Below, in pieces: positions 48,552 through 60,752 of a DNA stretch of 64,000 nt. A model generated the notes under the pieces. It had not been told where the DNA came from. It was given only the letters and a program-made list of their open reading frames with translations, and ran no database searches. A program made the position numbers and the translations under genes. The stretch's first letter is position 1, and every line of letters begins with the position of its first letter. The DNA is taken from contig CM055102.1 of the NCBI GenBank assembly GCA_029204225.1, positions 42,495,229-42,559,228 of the forward strand. The letters are read 5' to 3'. The DNA comes from Diphasiastrum complanatum. Lineage: Eukaryota > Streptophyta > Lycopodiopsida > Lycopodiales > Lycopodiaceae.

Positions 48552-50336
48552 TTTTGGTCCCAAAACACTCAAAATGCAAGCCTAACTGTAACCATGAAAA
48601 TAGCTTCTAAATTGACTTGCTATCAAAAAGAAGATGAGTTGTTTTCTATGCAAGTTGTGTCTGAAGAAATCATCTCTGCAAACAAAGAAGGTAATTTGTA
48701 CATCTTGAGTCATGAGTATGCACTTTCTACCAATGTGAGTACCTCTAATGCTCAGTTATGGCATCAAAGACTAGGACATTTAAACATGAGATCAATCTTG
48801 TACATGCATCACAATAGCATGGTTAAGGATTTAAGCATTAATGCTGCTTCCACTGACATTCGACATGTCTGTGAGATGTGCTTACTAGGCAAACAACCTA
48901 GATCAAGATTCCCAAAGAGACAAGCCACTAGAGCTAAGTCCACTTAGAATTTATACATAGTGATATGTGCGTCCCTATGAGTACTCCCTCTCTAGGTTCA
49001 GCACTATACATTATCACTTTTATCGATGATTATTCGAGATTCTCTAGTATTATGTTCATCAAGAACAAGTATGAGGCATTCAAATGCTTCAAAGAATTCA
49101 AGCAGTTTGCTGAGACACAGACTGGTCGAAAGCTCAAGACCCTACGCACAAATAGTGGAAGAGAATATTTGTCAAACGAAATGTTCGCCTATCAATTATC
49201 ATGCGGCATTCATCAATTCACCACCAACTACATGCCACAGCAGAATGGAGTAGTCGAAAGGAAGAATTGAACATTACTCAATGCGGCACGATGAATGTTG
49301 TCAAACGCTCAGCAACATAAGAAATTTTGGGCTGAAGCAATTTCAACTCCTTGCTATCTGCAGAATTACTCAAGCACTAAAGCAGTTGACTCAAAGACTC
49401 CATTCGAAGCCTATCATGGATACAAATCGAGTCTTAAGTATCTTGAGTGTTTGGTTGTCTTTGCTATGTGCAGATTCTTTCTGACCTAAGAAAAAAACTT
49501 GATCTTATTAGTTGCAGAAGTATCTTTCACTACAACACCCGCCGCGATTTGCGACATGTTTTGCGATGTGAATCACGAGCTTATTTTTTTTTTGTTCGTC
49601 ACGGACGTTGCAATGAGAATGTTGGATTCCAATGTCTTTAGAACACGTCGGAATCCGACAGTTACCAAATGCCAACCTCTCGGGGCCTCAGTCAGTTTGC
49701 CGACGCGGGGAGCCACGTGGACGTCGGATTCCGACATCCGCGTCCATGTATTATCCGACATGGATGTCAGAATCCGACGTACAGTCAGCACGTTGGAATC
49801 CCCAAAATATGTTATTGTGTTCATCGGATACTCAACACCACACAAAGTCTATCGGATCTATGATGTCGAATCCGGCCGAATTACATTCAGTCAAGATGTC
49901 GTCTTCCTCGAATACAGATCTTATGACTTCAAACAGAAGCAGCCAATACAGAGTTCGTTCCAACAACTCCAATCAATATCGACAGGCCTCGACTGTTCCG
50001 ACAACAATCGAAGATACCCATGTCGCACAACAAGGAGAGCCATCATGTCAACAACCGACTATTGTTCGAAGGTCTGATCGACATTGACATGAGCCTGATC
50101 GTTATGTCCCTCAAGCATTCATCAGTCTTGATGAACCTGTCTCAGTAGCAGAAGCACTGTCAAGTTCGAATGTAGACAAATGGCGCATTGCCATGAATGC
50201 TGAGTATAATTGTATTGTCGAACCTCTTCCTGATGCAAAGATTATCGACACCAAGTGGATCTTCAAGTTGAAGCTCAATCTAGATGGTCTGACAGCCAAA
50301 TGGAAAGCTCGACTAGTCGTCAAAGGTTTATGGGAT
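48549..50336 (+). pseudogene. Copia G: pre-integrase, integrase and RT start
   Basis: Plus strand. Pre-integrase LWHQRLGHLNMRSILYMH, CEMCLLGKQPRSRFP. Integrase HSDMCVPMS, YIITFIDDYSRFSSI, LRTNSGREYLSN (catalytic D-x-G has become N-S-G) and TNYMPQQNGVVERKN. C-terminal part through 49500, interrupted by a 292-bp MITE, then GYSTPHKVYRIYDVESGRI. RT start KIIDTKWIFKLKLNLDG..KWKARLVVKG. Cut at about 50336, where a minus-strand gypsy fragment begins. Confidence 0.87.
49525..49822. mobile_element. CACTA-like MITE inserted in copia G
   Basis: 49528-49819, 292 bases. Terminal inverted repeats CACTACAACA and TGTTATTGTG (8 of 10 paired) flanked by a 3-bp near-duplication TTT / TTC (49525-49527, 49820-49822). 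Removing the insert and one duplication copy keeps the copia reading frame open through the conserved GYSTPHK segment. GC content is visibly higher than the surroundings, with GTCGGATTCCGAC-type subterminal palindromes. CACTA ends and 3-bp duplications define the superfamily. Confidence 0.75.
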
Positions 50337-51595
50337 TGACTAAATCACAACAAAAAGCTCCTTGTCGTAGGTGGAATACCACCTTTGAGTATGATCTAAT
50401 TTATTGCTTTCAAAAGCAACCGGTCTACCATCATGATAAAGGATTGTACCTATAGCATAGTCATTGAAATCCGTCTCAAGTACATACGGCTTGTTAGGAT
50501 CCATTATGTGTAAAATAGGTGTTGTAGACACACACTAATAAAGATTTTCAAAACTTTGATTCATCTCTTCAGTCCAGATAACCGAAGGGCTGAATTTACT
50601 GTGACGACTAGTTCTTTTAGCCCCTTTGAGGACATTTGTCAAAGGCAATGCAAATTATTGCATAACCCAAGATAAATCTATGAAAAACTCCGTAAAGCCC
50701 AAAAAGGACTTAACCTCTCGAATGGTTTGAGGAATTGGCCATTCACGAACTTGTCGGACTTTATTTGGGTCAATTTCCAACCCATGGTGCGACCAAGATA
50801 AAGTAATATCTTCTGGAAGAAGACACATTTGGATTCTTTGGCAAACAACTTCTCCTATCTAAGTAACTTTCAGACAGTTTCGAGATGCTCCTCCAAGGTC
50901 TTACTGTAGATGAGAATATCATCTAAATAGACTATGACGAACTTTCCCAGATATGGACGAAGAAGATCATTCTGCTGAAAAGTCGCTGGAGCATTTGTCA
51001 ATTCAAAAGGTAAAACCAGAAATTCATAATGGCCATACCTAGTCCTAAACCCGTTTTCAACATTCTCACTTTTTATTCGAATCTGATGATACCATGATCT
51101 CAAATTGATTTTGGTGAAGTACTTTGCACCATGTAATCGATCAATCAGTTTATCCATTCGAGGTAAGGGTAAACAATTTTTAGTCGTTAATTTATTTAAC
51201 TTTTTAAAGTTCACACAAAGATGAGTACCTCCATCCTTTTAACTAAAAGAACCGGTGCCCCCCAGGGGGACTTACTAGGCCTCACATGGCCCATCTTAAG
51301 ATAGTTTTGCAACTATCTGTAAACTTCATCCTCCTCTGTAGTACTCATCCTATAAGGATACAAAGATATAGAAGAACTACTAGGAATGAGTTTAATATCG
51401 TGGTCGACTCCCCTAGAGGGGGAAAGACCCTCTGGAATATGTTTAAGAAACACATCGTTAAATTCTTGTCTAAATTTCCTAAAGCTTTGACTTGTTTTAG
51501 GTTATTAGACATTAATTCCAACTGGAAATTATAGTATCGTAAATTGCATTCTTCACGGTAAGTGGAATCCATCAACCAACATAAATAAGAATTAC
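50337..51595 (-). pseudogene. Ty3-gypsy RT and RNase H fragment
   Basis: Minus strand. 50870-51214 holds NFKKLNKLTTKNCLPLPRMD, KINLRSWYHQIRIKSE, TNAPATF and VIVYLDDILIYSKT with the YLDD catalytic box intact. 50340-50531 holds the RNase H start (VLETDFNDYAIGTILYHDG, YSTYDKELFVVI). 51215-51540 is the protease-RT linker in broken frames. It differs in sequence from the chromovirus at 29607. Cut at the right by LTR sequence at about 51600. Confidence 0.85.
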
Positions 51596-51599
51596 AAAC

Positions 51600-52143
51600 A
51601 ACGAAATTGCTTGGTAGCATAATCTTTCAAATGTTAGTAGCATTGGCATTCAATAAATAAGCGTCAATCATTCATTAAAATAAGCCAAACTTACTACTAC
51701 TATAAGCAATATATCAGAAAATTCCAAGAATACGGCGCGAAAAGTGGAAATCATCTATTGTATATTTTTTGATTATCTATAATCTGTATACAGGGAAGAA
51801 ATATATATAAAAAGTTTTGATAACGGTCAGAAGCTAAAGCTTCTATTAATGCATGCGTTCTAGTTCCTAAACAACTTAAAACATGCTTAAACATTTATTG
51901 TTATGCTCTGATCCGAGCGAGAAGCATAATACGCTCCTATTTTTTTTTTTCAAAAAATAAACCACTTTGCATTAAAAGATCTTCGTACTAGGAGATTTGT
52001 GGTGTTGATCGGTATGCTAGAATGAAAGTTGATTAAAAAATGAACAGATTGAGTCACACGATAGGCGTCATACGATCAATCAATTTTTTAAGAAAAATTT
52101 TCAAAAATGTTGAAAAGTGCCTATCGGACATTTTCGGTGTGCA
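51600..52143 (-). repeat. LTR, minus orientation, inverted relative to 53922-54493
   Basis: The minus-strand start TGCACACCGAAAATGTCC at 52143 matches TGCACACCAAAAATGTCC at 53922. The two copies align to near AATTTCG (51610 and 60795), beyond which gypsy sequence replaces it. Confidence 0.78.
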
Positions 52144-53300
52144 GAAAACTTAGAAAAGTGTGAGTTAGTATTTTCGATCCAAAATTCTACATCGGTCAGT
52201 GTCTTTGGTCTGTGTAGAAACTCTGAGTATTTTTATAGATGCCATGTAATCCTGCAAACTGTCATAAAATGTAGAGTAAATCTACAGTCTAAAATTCAAA
52301 CAAAAATGGACGCTTTGACATCAAAAACTTGGGTTTTTCTTTCCCCGGATATTCGGGATCTAAAAAATCCTCTTGTGACAAGTTGAGCTTTCTTTTGATC
52401 GATACTTCCATCTGCTTTGTACTTGATTTTGAATATCCATTTGCAATCAACTACATTTTTGCTAGTAGGCATTTCGACAATAGTCCATGTCTGGTTCTTG
52501 ATTAGAAATGAATACCATTTATCCATTGCTTCTCTCCAAAGATCAAAATTCGACTAACCGAGTGTTTCTTTGACATTCGTCAACAATTGGTGGCTCCTTG
52601 CAACTGCATTCACTTGTTGATCTTATTGCTTCTTGTTGATGTTCTTCACTTTCAATATTATGCAATCTTGAATCTCATGATTATTGTGTTTGCGATACTT
52701 ACAGAACATCTTTTTCTTCGGCAATGTACTCAATAATTGCTCTTGATTCTATATCGGCTTCCGATATAATACTGAATATGAGTGTGTCGATATGATCGTC
52801 ACACAATTTTTGTATGTAGGTGGCAGGCTTGATAGCAATGCCATAATTGCAACTTGATCGATGATAATTGGTCCGAAAGCTGCCATCTACTGCAAGAGAT
52901 TCTTGAACTGAGTTATGTGCTTCTGCGACAAATCACTATTAGACATCTTGAGTGACAATAATTGTCTTCTGAGATGCAACTTAGAAGTCACGTCCCTCAC
53001 ATCATATATTGTGCAAAGGATGTCCAATACTTCTTTCAAAGTTTGAGCTTCAAATACATGTCCGATATGAGTTATAATATATTGAGAATCATGATTAGCG
53101 CGAAAGCTTTACCATCATTTAATTTTCATTTGGAGTCAAATGTGTCGTCTTCAACCTCTCTTCAATACTTGTGAAAACATCCCACAACTCCTTGGTGATT
53201 AGCACGATCTTCATCTTAAATTTTCACAAATGATAATTTGATCCATCTAGCTTGTCAATTGTAAAGCTAGATCTGCTTTGTGAATCCATATAGAAATCAA
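52144..53300 (-). pseudogene. Copia gag and RT-start remnant
   Basis: Minus strand. 52296-52526: KWYSFLIKNQTWTIVEMPTS, VDCKWIFKIKYKADGSIDQK, the start of copia RT. About 52880-53290: degenerate gag with SSFTIDKLDGSNYHL and KFKMKIVLITKELWDVF-like sequence. Protease and integrase are missing between them. The 52144-52290 stretch next to the LTR shows no purine tract, so the LTR and this body may not belong together. Confidence 0.72.
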
Positions 53301-53339
53301 TCTTATTGATAGTCTAGTCTGTCAGCAACCCAAGATTGA

Positions 53340-53921
53340 AAGATAATGTCTGATAATATCAGAACACTATCATTATGCAATGCTCTAATTGGAATCAATA
53401 TAATTTCTTTGATGCTATTCTTTGGAAGCATGGTTTCAGGTGAAGTCCTACAGTGATGCAAGCTGGGCATCCTGAAGGATGACTGCAAGAGCATTTCAGG
53501 CTGTACTATAGTGACCAAATGCAGCTATTCTTTGGATCAACAAGAAGCAAACCATAACTGCCCAATCATCCTGTGAGGCAGAATATGTAGCTGCAGCCAA
53601 GATGGCTAATGAACTGACATGGCTCAAACAATTCCTATATGGATTGGGAGAGAACATTGTTGAGTCATTGATTCTCTACATGGATAATACATCAGCTATA
53701 CATCTGACAAAAGATCTTGTCATGTTTCATTCCAGAATGAAACACATTGCAATTAAGTATCAACTAATCAGGGATCTAGTTGAGAGAGACAAGTTGAAGA
53801 CCATGTTTATTCCAACCAAGCAAATGATAGCCAACATATTCACAAAGCCTTTGGATAAGGCAATGTTTGAAAGGCAAAGAGCAAGCTTGAGAATCACAAA
53901 AATACCCACTTTGAGAGGGAG
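53340..53921 (+). pseudogene. Copia H RNase H remnant
   Basis: Plus strand. Open part 53602-53921: AKMANELTWLKQFLYGLGEN, SLILYMDNTSAIHLTKDLV, HSRMKHIAIKYQLIRDLVE and ANIFTKPLDKAMFERQRASL, ending at the purine tract TTGAGAGGGAGC (about 53909-53920). The first half, with ITAQSSCEAEY-like residues and stops, is at 53440-53600. Confidence 0.85.
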
Positions 53922-54493
53922 CTGCACACCAAAAATGTCCAATCATCATTTTTTGAAAATTTTGAAAATTTTCTTAGAAAATCTATTGATCATATGACAC
54001 CTATTGGTGTGACCAATTTGTTTGTTTGCTTAACTTTCATTCTAGCACACTGATCGGCACCACATATCTCCTAGTACGGAGATATTTTCATTCAAAGTGG
54101 TGAATTTTATTTTTTGAAAAAAAATACAAAGAAAATAGGAGCGTATTTTGCTTCACGCTCATATCAGAGCGTAACAACAATGTTTTAGCATGTTCTAAGT
54201 TGTTTAGAAACTAGAACGCATGGATTAAAAGAAGCTTTAGCTTCTGAAAGTTATCAGAAGTTTGTATATATATTTCTTCCTTGTATACAAATTATAGATA
54301 ATAAAAAAATATACAACATAGATGATTTTTGCTTTTCACCCAAGTTGTGTGTCCTTGGACTTCTCAATGGAAAAACCCGAGCAAAAATGCAGACTGTGGT
54401 GACAATTAGTTCAAATATGCAGATTGTTCGTAGTTGTAAGTCGGATTGATTTCATCTGTGAATGATTGACACTTATTTACTAAATGCGAATGT
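53922..54493 (+). repeat. LTR H, first part (interrupted by copia F)
   Basis: Starts TGCACACCAAAAATG after the copia H purine tract. Continues after copia F at 60753 and ends ACGCAACA at 60958. Confidence 0.8.
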
Positions 54494-55348
54494 TGATGAA
54501 ATTTCATTTTTAGGACATTAATGATTGTACTTAACAATCATAGAGAGCTATTGGTTGCTTAATCAATGGATCTATCAAGTTCTACACTTTAGATCTTGAT
54601 CTAGATTCACTACACTTAGATTTAAGCAAGAGCAATGGATCAAATCTTCATAAACAAGTGAGAGCGGCCTCACACGTGTGGAGTACTGTCCACTGTACGG
54701 CCTGCACCTGAAACAACAAGTACATAGGTTCTTGATAGCAATCATTCAATAAAATCACAATTCTATTGACTAGAAATCTCGGAAAAGTGTAGAATGCAAA
54801 AGTCTCATCAATCTCATTAGCAAAATGATGATCCTTTTATGGATCAAGTACATCCACGAGTCTGGTATAGTCCAGCAGGTCTTCACACATGTGAAGAGTG
54901 CCACATCACTCAGATCTATCCATTTGATCCATCCTTGATCCTTATCCAAAGTTGACCTTCTAGAATATGGCTAAAATCCAAAGAGCTAGTCTCCTAGAAT
55001 ATAGGAATATTCCCTACAAAATAGGATCTAAGAAAAATGGTCAACTCTTATATTCTAGAACTCTATACACACGTGTGAACATCCACTTGCCATGTGGGAG
55101 CATTTACTCATGCACATGCAAGGATAAGCTAACTTCTAGGTGACTAGTCAACTTGACTAAAAACTAGCCATATCATATTCACACTTGACTTGATTGATAC
55201 AAAATCAAAGTAGATATTTACAAAAAGTACTTTCTTTCACATGTGGGAATAGGCTCCACACGTGTGAAATCAGATCATGAACATTGTACTCATGATTGAT
55301 CTTTATTTACAATAAAAAATGACAAGTGAGAAGTGACAATTTTCAACA
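54494..55348 (-). repeat. Copia F 3' LTR
   Basis: Matches 59905-60747 base for base over long stretches, including the TCACACGTGTGGAG and GTACGGCCTGCACC segments. Confidence 0.92.
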
Positions 55349-56870
55349 CTCCTCCGCACTTCTAACTTGGCAAATCTAATGTACATCTATCTACAATTCC
55401 AAGAGCATATCTTAACTTGTAAATTGGATCTTTGGACAATGGCTTGGTTAAGATATTAGCTATGCATTCGGATGATGGTACATGATGTAGTTGCACCTCC
55501 TTGGATTGTACCTTCTCCCTCATAAAGTGATGAGCTATCTCAATATGCTTTGTTCTAGCATGAAAGATAGGATTGGAAGCAATTTGTTGAGAAGCTTGAT
55601 TGTCACAATATATGTAAGGGATATCCTCGGCCTTTAGCACTTGTAGCTCCATCAAGAGTCTTCTTAGCCATAGGAGCTCTTTAGTTGTTGAAGTCAATGC
55701 CTTGTACTCGGCTTCACAAGAAGATAGTGAGATAATATCTTGCTTTTTGGAAAGCCAAGATATTGCTCCTCCACAAAGGAATGTTGCAATGCACTAATGG
55801 ACTTTCTATCCATCTTGTCGCCTGCAAAATCTGAATCCTAGTAGGCTCTCAAGTGCAAGTTAGATCTTTCATAAAGTATGCCAAAAAATCTAGTACTAGA
55901 AACATATCTAAGCACTCTCTTGGCACTTTCCAATGATGCACTAAAGGAGCTTGCATACTTTAACTCAACTTGCTTACACAAAAACTTAAGTCAGGTCTAG
56001 TGATGGTTAAATAGATTAGGGAGCCTATAAGCTTTCTAAAGAGGGTGATGTCCTCAAAGGATGCTTCATCACCTTCATTAGTTGCTTTCACAACATGCTC
56101 CATAGGGGTGTCAATCCCCTTACAATCTTTCATACCAAACTTTTCAAGAATGGAAGTAGCATACTTAGATTGACTTATGAAAGTACAATTGCTACTTCTA
56201 GACACTTTTATCCAAAGTATAAACTTTAGGAAGCCTAAATCTACCATCTTGAACTCACTAGATAAATCAACTTTTACTTTGCCTATGCCTTCATCATCAT
56301 TTCCTGTCATAATGATGTCATCAACATAAAGCACCAAAATGATGATCTTTCCTTCATTACATTTGAAATATAAAGAAGGTTCATAAGCACTTAGTACAAA
56401 GCCAAGGGAATAGAGAAAATCATGCAACCTAGAGTACCAAGCTCTAGGTGCTTGCTTCAAGCCATATAGGCTCTTCCTTAAGTAGCACACTTTTTCCCCC
56501 TACCAACCTTGATGAAGCCCTAGTGTTGCATCATGTAGATTTTCTCTTCTAAGAAGAAATTCAAGAAAGCATTTGTCACATCCATTTGTTAGAGATCCCA
56601 CTTGAACAAAGTAGCGATGCAAATGATTAATCTAAAGGTTACAAGCTTAGCTACAAGTGCAAATGTTTCTTCATAATCCAATCCTTTTACTTGAAGAAAT
56701 CCTTTAGCAACAAGCCTAGCCTTGTACTTACTAATAGATCCATCTTGATTGTACTTTATTCTATAAATCCACTTACATGCAAGTGGCTTCTTCCCTCTTG
56801 GAAGATCTACAAGATTCCAAGTATGATTTTCTTCTAATGCATCATACTCTACTTGCATTGCATCTCTCCA
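55349..56870 (-). pseudogene. Copia F RT and RNase H
   Basis: RT start 56589-56858 ([60 protein letters not shown]). RT body 55960-56490 ([37 protein letters not shown] with intact YVDD, MKDCKGIDTPME, IGSLIYLTITRPDLSFCVS). RNase H at 55700-55959 in broken frames and 55362-55697 ([57 protein letters not shown]). Stops at about 56588 and a frame change near 56500 separate the parts. Confidence 0.9.
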
Positions 56871-58118
56871 AACTTAAGATCTATATGATTCTTCAAAAGA
56901 TGATGGTTCTTCAAGCAATGTAACTAATAAGGAGTAAGAGGCAGAAGATGTAGAGTCTTCCTTTTGCTTTCCCTTGTCCACATAGGTGAGCTTTGAGGGC
57001 TCGGCCTTGTTTCTTGTTGATCTTCTCAGCCCCCTTTGACTAGGATCTTTGTCTCCATCCTCGGGTTTGTCAAGATCCTCCTCAAGTTTGTCAAGATCCT
57101 CCTCGGGTTTGTCAAGATCTTCAATGCACAATGGGTTAGATCCATTAGACAAGCTTTTAGCAAATTGTGACTCATCAAAAAGTACATCCTTGCTTACCTT
57201 CACTTTCTTAAATATAGGATCATATATCCTATAGCCCTTGCTATTTTCTCCATAGCCAACAAAAATCTCTTTGAAGGAGGTAGCATCTTCCTTCCTTCTT
57301 GTCTCCAAAGGGATGTGGACATAACAAATACATCCAAATATTTTAAAGTCTTTTACATTGGGTTTCTTACCAAACAAAGCTTGATATGGTGAGATCCCAT
57401 AAATAGCACTACTAGGAAGTCTATTACACAAGTAATTAGCACAAGTTATAGCTTCTCCCCAAAATGAGATGGGAAGTGATGCATCAAGTCTTAAAGACTT
57501 TGCACATTCACATAGACTCCTATTTTTCCTCTCGGCCACCCCATTTTGTTGGGGGGTGTGGGAACAAGTGTATTGCAATTTAATGCCATTGATCTCACAA
57601 AAGTCTTTCATTTTATTGGAGGTGTACTCTCCTCCATTATCACATCTTAGTGCCTTGATGGAAGTACTAAGTTGCTTCTCAACTAGAGACTTGAACTTAA
57701 TGAAAGCTTCATATACAAGACTTTTCTTTGATAGTAACTCAATCCATGTGAATCTAGTACAATCATCTATAAATGTTACATACATCAAGGCACCTCCATT
57801 ACTTGCATGTGAAAAACTATGTACATCAGAATGTATGAGATCCAAGGGAGAGGGAGATCTTGATGAAGATCTCTTGCAAGAAGATTTGTGTGACTTTGCA
57901 AGGCCACATGCCTCACACATCTTTCCACACTTTTTGAAAGCTTTTGGTAGGCCAAAAGCTAGTTCCTTGCTTGCCATTGACTCCATGGATTGAAGATTAG
58001 GATGGCCTAATCTCTTATGCCAAAGCTCAACTTGAGATAGCTCCTCCCTAGCCAAGTTCACACTTTCATTTGCAACATTAGCATCCAACTTTGAAAAGTC
58101 TACCTTGCTTAATGCCAC
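56871..58118 (-). pseudogene. Copia F pre-integrase and integrase
   Basis: A 414-codon open minus-strand frame. LWHKRLGHPNLQSMESM, CEACGLAKSHKSSCK, LDLIHSDVHSF, YVTFIDDCTRFTWIE, LRCDNGGEYTSNKMK and HTPQQNGVAERKNRSL give a complete zinc finger and D-D-E triad. The C-terminal part has GCICYVHIPLETRRKEDATS and FVGYGENSKGYRIYDP. The linker to RT holds a threefold acidic repeat (EEDLDKPEEDLDKLEEDLDK) at about 57058-57118. The frame ends at a TAA near 56874, just before RT. Confidence 0.92.
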
Positions 58119-59339
58119 TACCTATACACTTATCATTTTTCAAGATGGAACAAACTCCATTATTGAAATGTACATCTAGTCCATTGTCCATTAATTGTCC
58201 TACACTAAGCAAGTTTCTTGAAATGGTAGGAACATACAAAACATTATCTAGATCTATCCTTTTAGATGTGCCTAAGCAAAGAGGAATAGATCCTATACCA
58301 TCTACCTTGTATTCTTGATCACTAGCAGTGTATATTGACTTCTTAGAGTCATTACAAGAGAGAAGAGTAGAAAAATAATGCTTGTTAAAAGACATGTGGG
58401 AACTAGCTCCACTATCTATCCACCATGTGTCTTGACTTGAAGTTGGTGTAGATGCAACCATTAAGGATGTGTTGAATCCATCCTCATCTTCTTCCTCTTG
58501 AGCAATGTTCCCTTGATCTCCATTTGCTTGTTGATTCTTCTTCAAGTAACATTCTGAGGCAAAGTGTCCTTTCTTCCCACAAAAGAAACACTTGAGCTTT
58601 GCCTTGTTCTTCACTTTGCCTTTGGAAGTTGATCCTCCATTCTTCATCTCAGCCTCCTTGCCTAGATTCTTCTTGAATGGATGTTGTTTCTTCTTGCCTG
58701 TGGATGTAAAATTTCTTTCTTCTCTCCTCCATTAAGTGACATGCCTCCCATTCTTGTCTTGAGGTGTAGGAGTCTACTCTCCTCGGCCACAAGAACATTG
58801 TGCAACTTTTCAATGGATGAAAGAGTGTCTTGAATAGCAAATGATTGGACCAAGTTGGTGAACTCATCACCTAGGCCATTTAATATGATTTGTACTAGCT
58901 CTTGATCTTAGATCTTTTCTCCTATAGCACTCAATTCCTTGTTAAAAAATTTGATCCTAAGGACATACTCTTGTTCACTCTCTCCACTTCCTTTCATGCT
59001 TTGAAAGACTTGATTCCTTAGCATGAGGATTCTTGAAGTGTTATTGGATTCATAGATACTCTTTAATGAATCCCAAGCCTCTTTTGATGAGGCACAAGAA
59101 GACACCTCCTTCAAGAGGTCGTTGCATACATTCAACTTTATGCAATGTAGAGTTAATCTTGCTCTCTTCTTGTATTTGGTTTGTTCTTGGGAAGCTTGAG
59201 GCTCTTCCTCAACTCCTAGAACTATGTCAAAGAGGTCATGGATCACTAGGAGTAATTCCATCCTCACTTTCCAAATGGAATAATTTGTGGAAGTGAGTCT
59301 CTTACTTGATTCCAACAAATAACCACCCATGGATGACAT
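58078..59339 (-). pseudogene. Copia F gag and protease
   Basis: Gag starts at 59339 (MSSMGGYLLESSKRLTSTNY) with the UBN2 pattern SIWKVRMELLL and SSKEAWDSLKSIYES. A stop near 58908 and frame changes at about 58650-58870 follow. 58078-58647 has the CCHC knuckle CFFCGKKGHFASEC and protease TWWIDSGASSHMS with an intact D-S-G, then NVLYVPTISRNLLSVGQLMD. Confidence 0.9.
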
Positions 59340-59892
59340 TGTAGAATAAATGCTCCTCTAAAATCACAAAGTTTTATGCATTTTAAAGATCTATGAAGGG
59401 CCTAAAGCTCACAAGATTGCTTATAGCCTTGTCTCTATCAAACTAGCACACAAGCTTGAATGATACACAACTCTCACAAATTTTTTTTGCTTTACACTTT
59501 TCTTAGAGGTTTCACTTCAACTAAGGATCTGAACAAATCAGCCTCTTAGGTCTGATCTTAAACTTCAAAAAGAAATGCTTCAATGATCCAAAACTCTATT
59601 TGGTCATAGGCATTGGCTAGATTGAATCTAGATCAACACTATGCTTCAAAAAGCACTAAATTTGGACTAGAATTGAGATTATAGGACCAAAAAACACAAG
59701 GTAACTTGAAATGAAAGTTGCTGTACGGTTTCAAATGTGTGAAAAGTACATGCACAGCCTCCAAGTCGAATTGATCCAAATAGAAACAAGCTATCACTCT
59801 AGATGAACTCACCCTCACTAGTATTGGCCAAAAACAAATTTTGCCAATGATCTTTGCAAGTTCTATGAATCAAATGATCACTCTCCTACTCA
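59340..59892 (-). other. Copia F untranslated leader
   Basis: Between gag start and primer-binding site. No coding seen. Confidence 0.7.
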
Positions 59893-59904
59893 GCTCTGAT
59901 ACCA
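59893..59904 (-). other. Copia F primer-binding site
   Basis: Minus strand TGGTATCAGAGC directly abutting the LTR. Confidence 0.92.
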
Positions 59905-60747
59905 TGATGAAAGTTCAGTTTTAGGACGTTAATGATTGTACATAACAATCATAGAGAGTTATTGGTTGCTTAATCAATGGATCTATCAAGTTCTACACTT
60001 TAGATCTTGATCTAGATTCACTACACTTAGATTTAAGCAAGAGCAATGGATCAAATCTTCATAAACAAGTGAGAGCGGCCTCACGCGTGTGGAGTACTAT
60101 CCACTGTACGGCCTGCACCTGAAACAACAAGTACATAGGTTCTTGATAGCAATCATTCAATAAAATCACAATTCTATTGACTAGAAATCTCACAAAAGTG
60201 TAGAATCCAAAAGTCTCATCAATCTCATTAGCAAAATGATGATCCTTTTATGGATCAAGTACATCCACGAGTCTGGTACAGTCCAACAGGTCTTCACACG
60301 TGTGAAGAGTGCCACATCACTCAGATCTATCCATTTGATCCATCCTTGATCCTTATCCAAAGTTGACCTTCTAGAATATGGCTAAAATCCAAAGAGCTAG
60401 TCTCCTAAAATATAGGAAAATGCCCTACAAAATAGGATCTAAGGAAAATGGTCAACTCTTATCTTCTAGAACTCTATACACACGTGTGAACATCCACTTA
60501 CCATGTGGGACATTTACTCATGCACATGCAAGGATAAGCTAACTTCTGACTAAAAAGTAGTCATATCATATTCACACTTGACTTGTTTGATACAAAATCA
60601 AAGTAGATATTTACAAATATGAAAAGTACTTTCTCTCACACGTGGGAACATGATCCACTCGTGTGAAATCAGATCATGAACAGTGTACTCATGATTGATC
60701 TTTATTTACAATAAAAAATGACAAGTGAGAAGTGACAATTTTCAACA
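59905..60747 (-). repeat. Copia F 5' LTR
   Basis: 843 bases. Differs from the other LTR by scattered substitutions and short deletions (e.g. about 10 bases lost near 60547). Confidence 0.92.
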
Positions 60748-60752
60748 AATGC

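Larger units (their letters stand above)
54494..60747 (-). mobile_element. Copia F: complete but inactive Ty1-copia element
   Basis: 6254 bases. LTRs 54494-55348 (855) and 59905-60747 (843) are highly similar, both TGATGAAA..TTTTCAACA. Target-site duplication AATGT / AATGC (54489-54493, 60748-60752; 4 of 5). Primer-binding site 59893-59904 and purine tract about 55349-55360. Minus-strand gag, protease, integrase, RT and RNase H are all present with several stops and frameshifts. Inserted in LTR H. Confidence 0.92.

Noticed and set aside
48339-48947. A Ser-Leu repeat protein from the CT tract
   Set aside because: Translation of a microsatellite fused to copia pre-integrase coding; no start or signal of a real gene.
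57469-57993. A 174-codon plus-strand frame in copia F
   Set aside because: Shadow of the integrase frame on the other strand.
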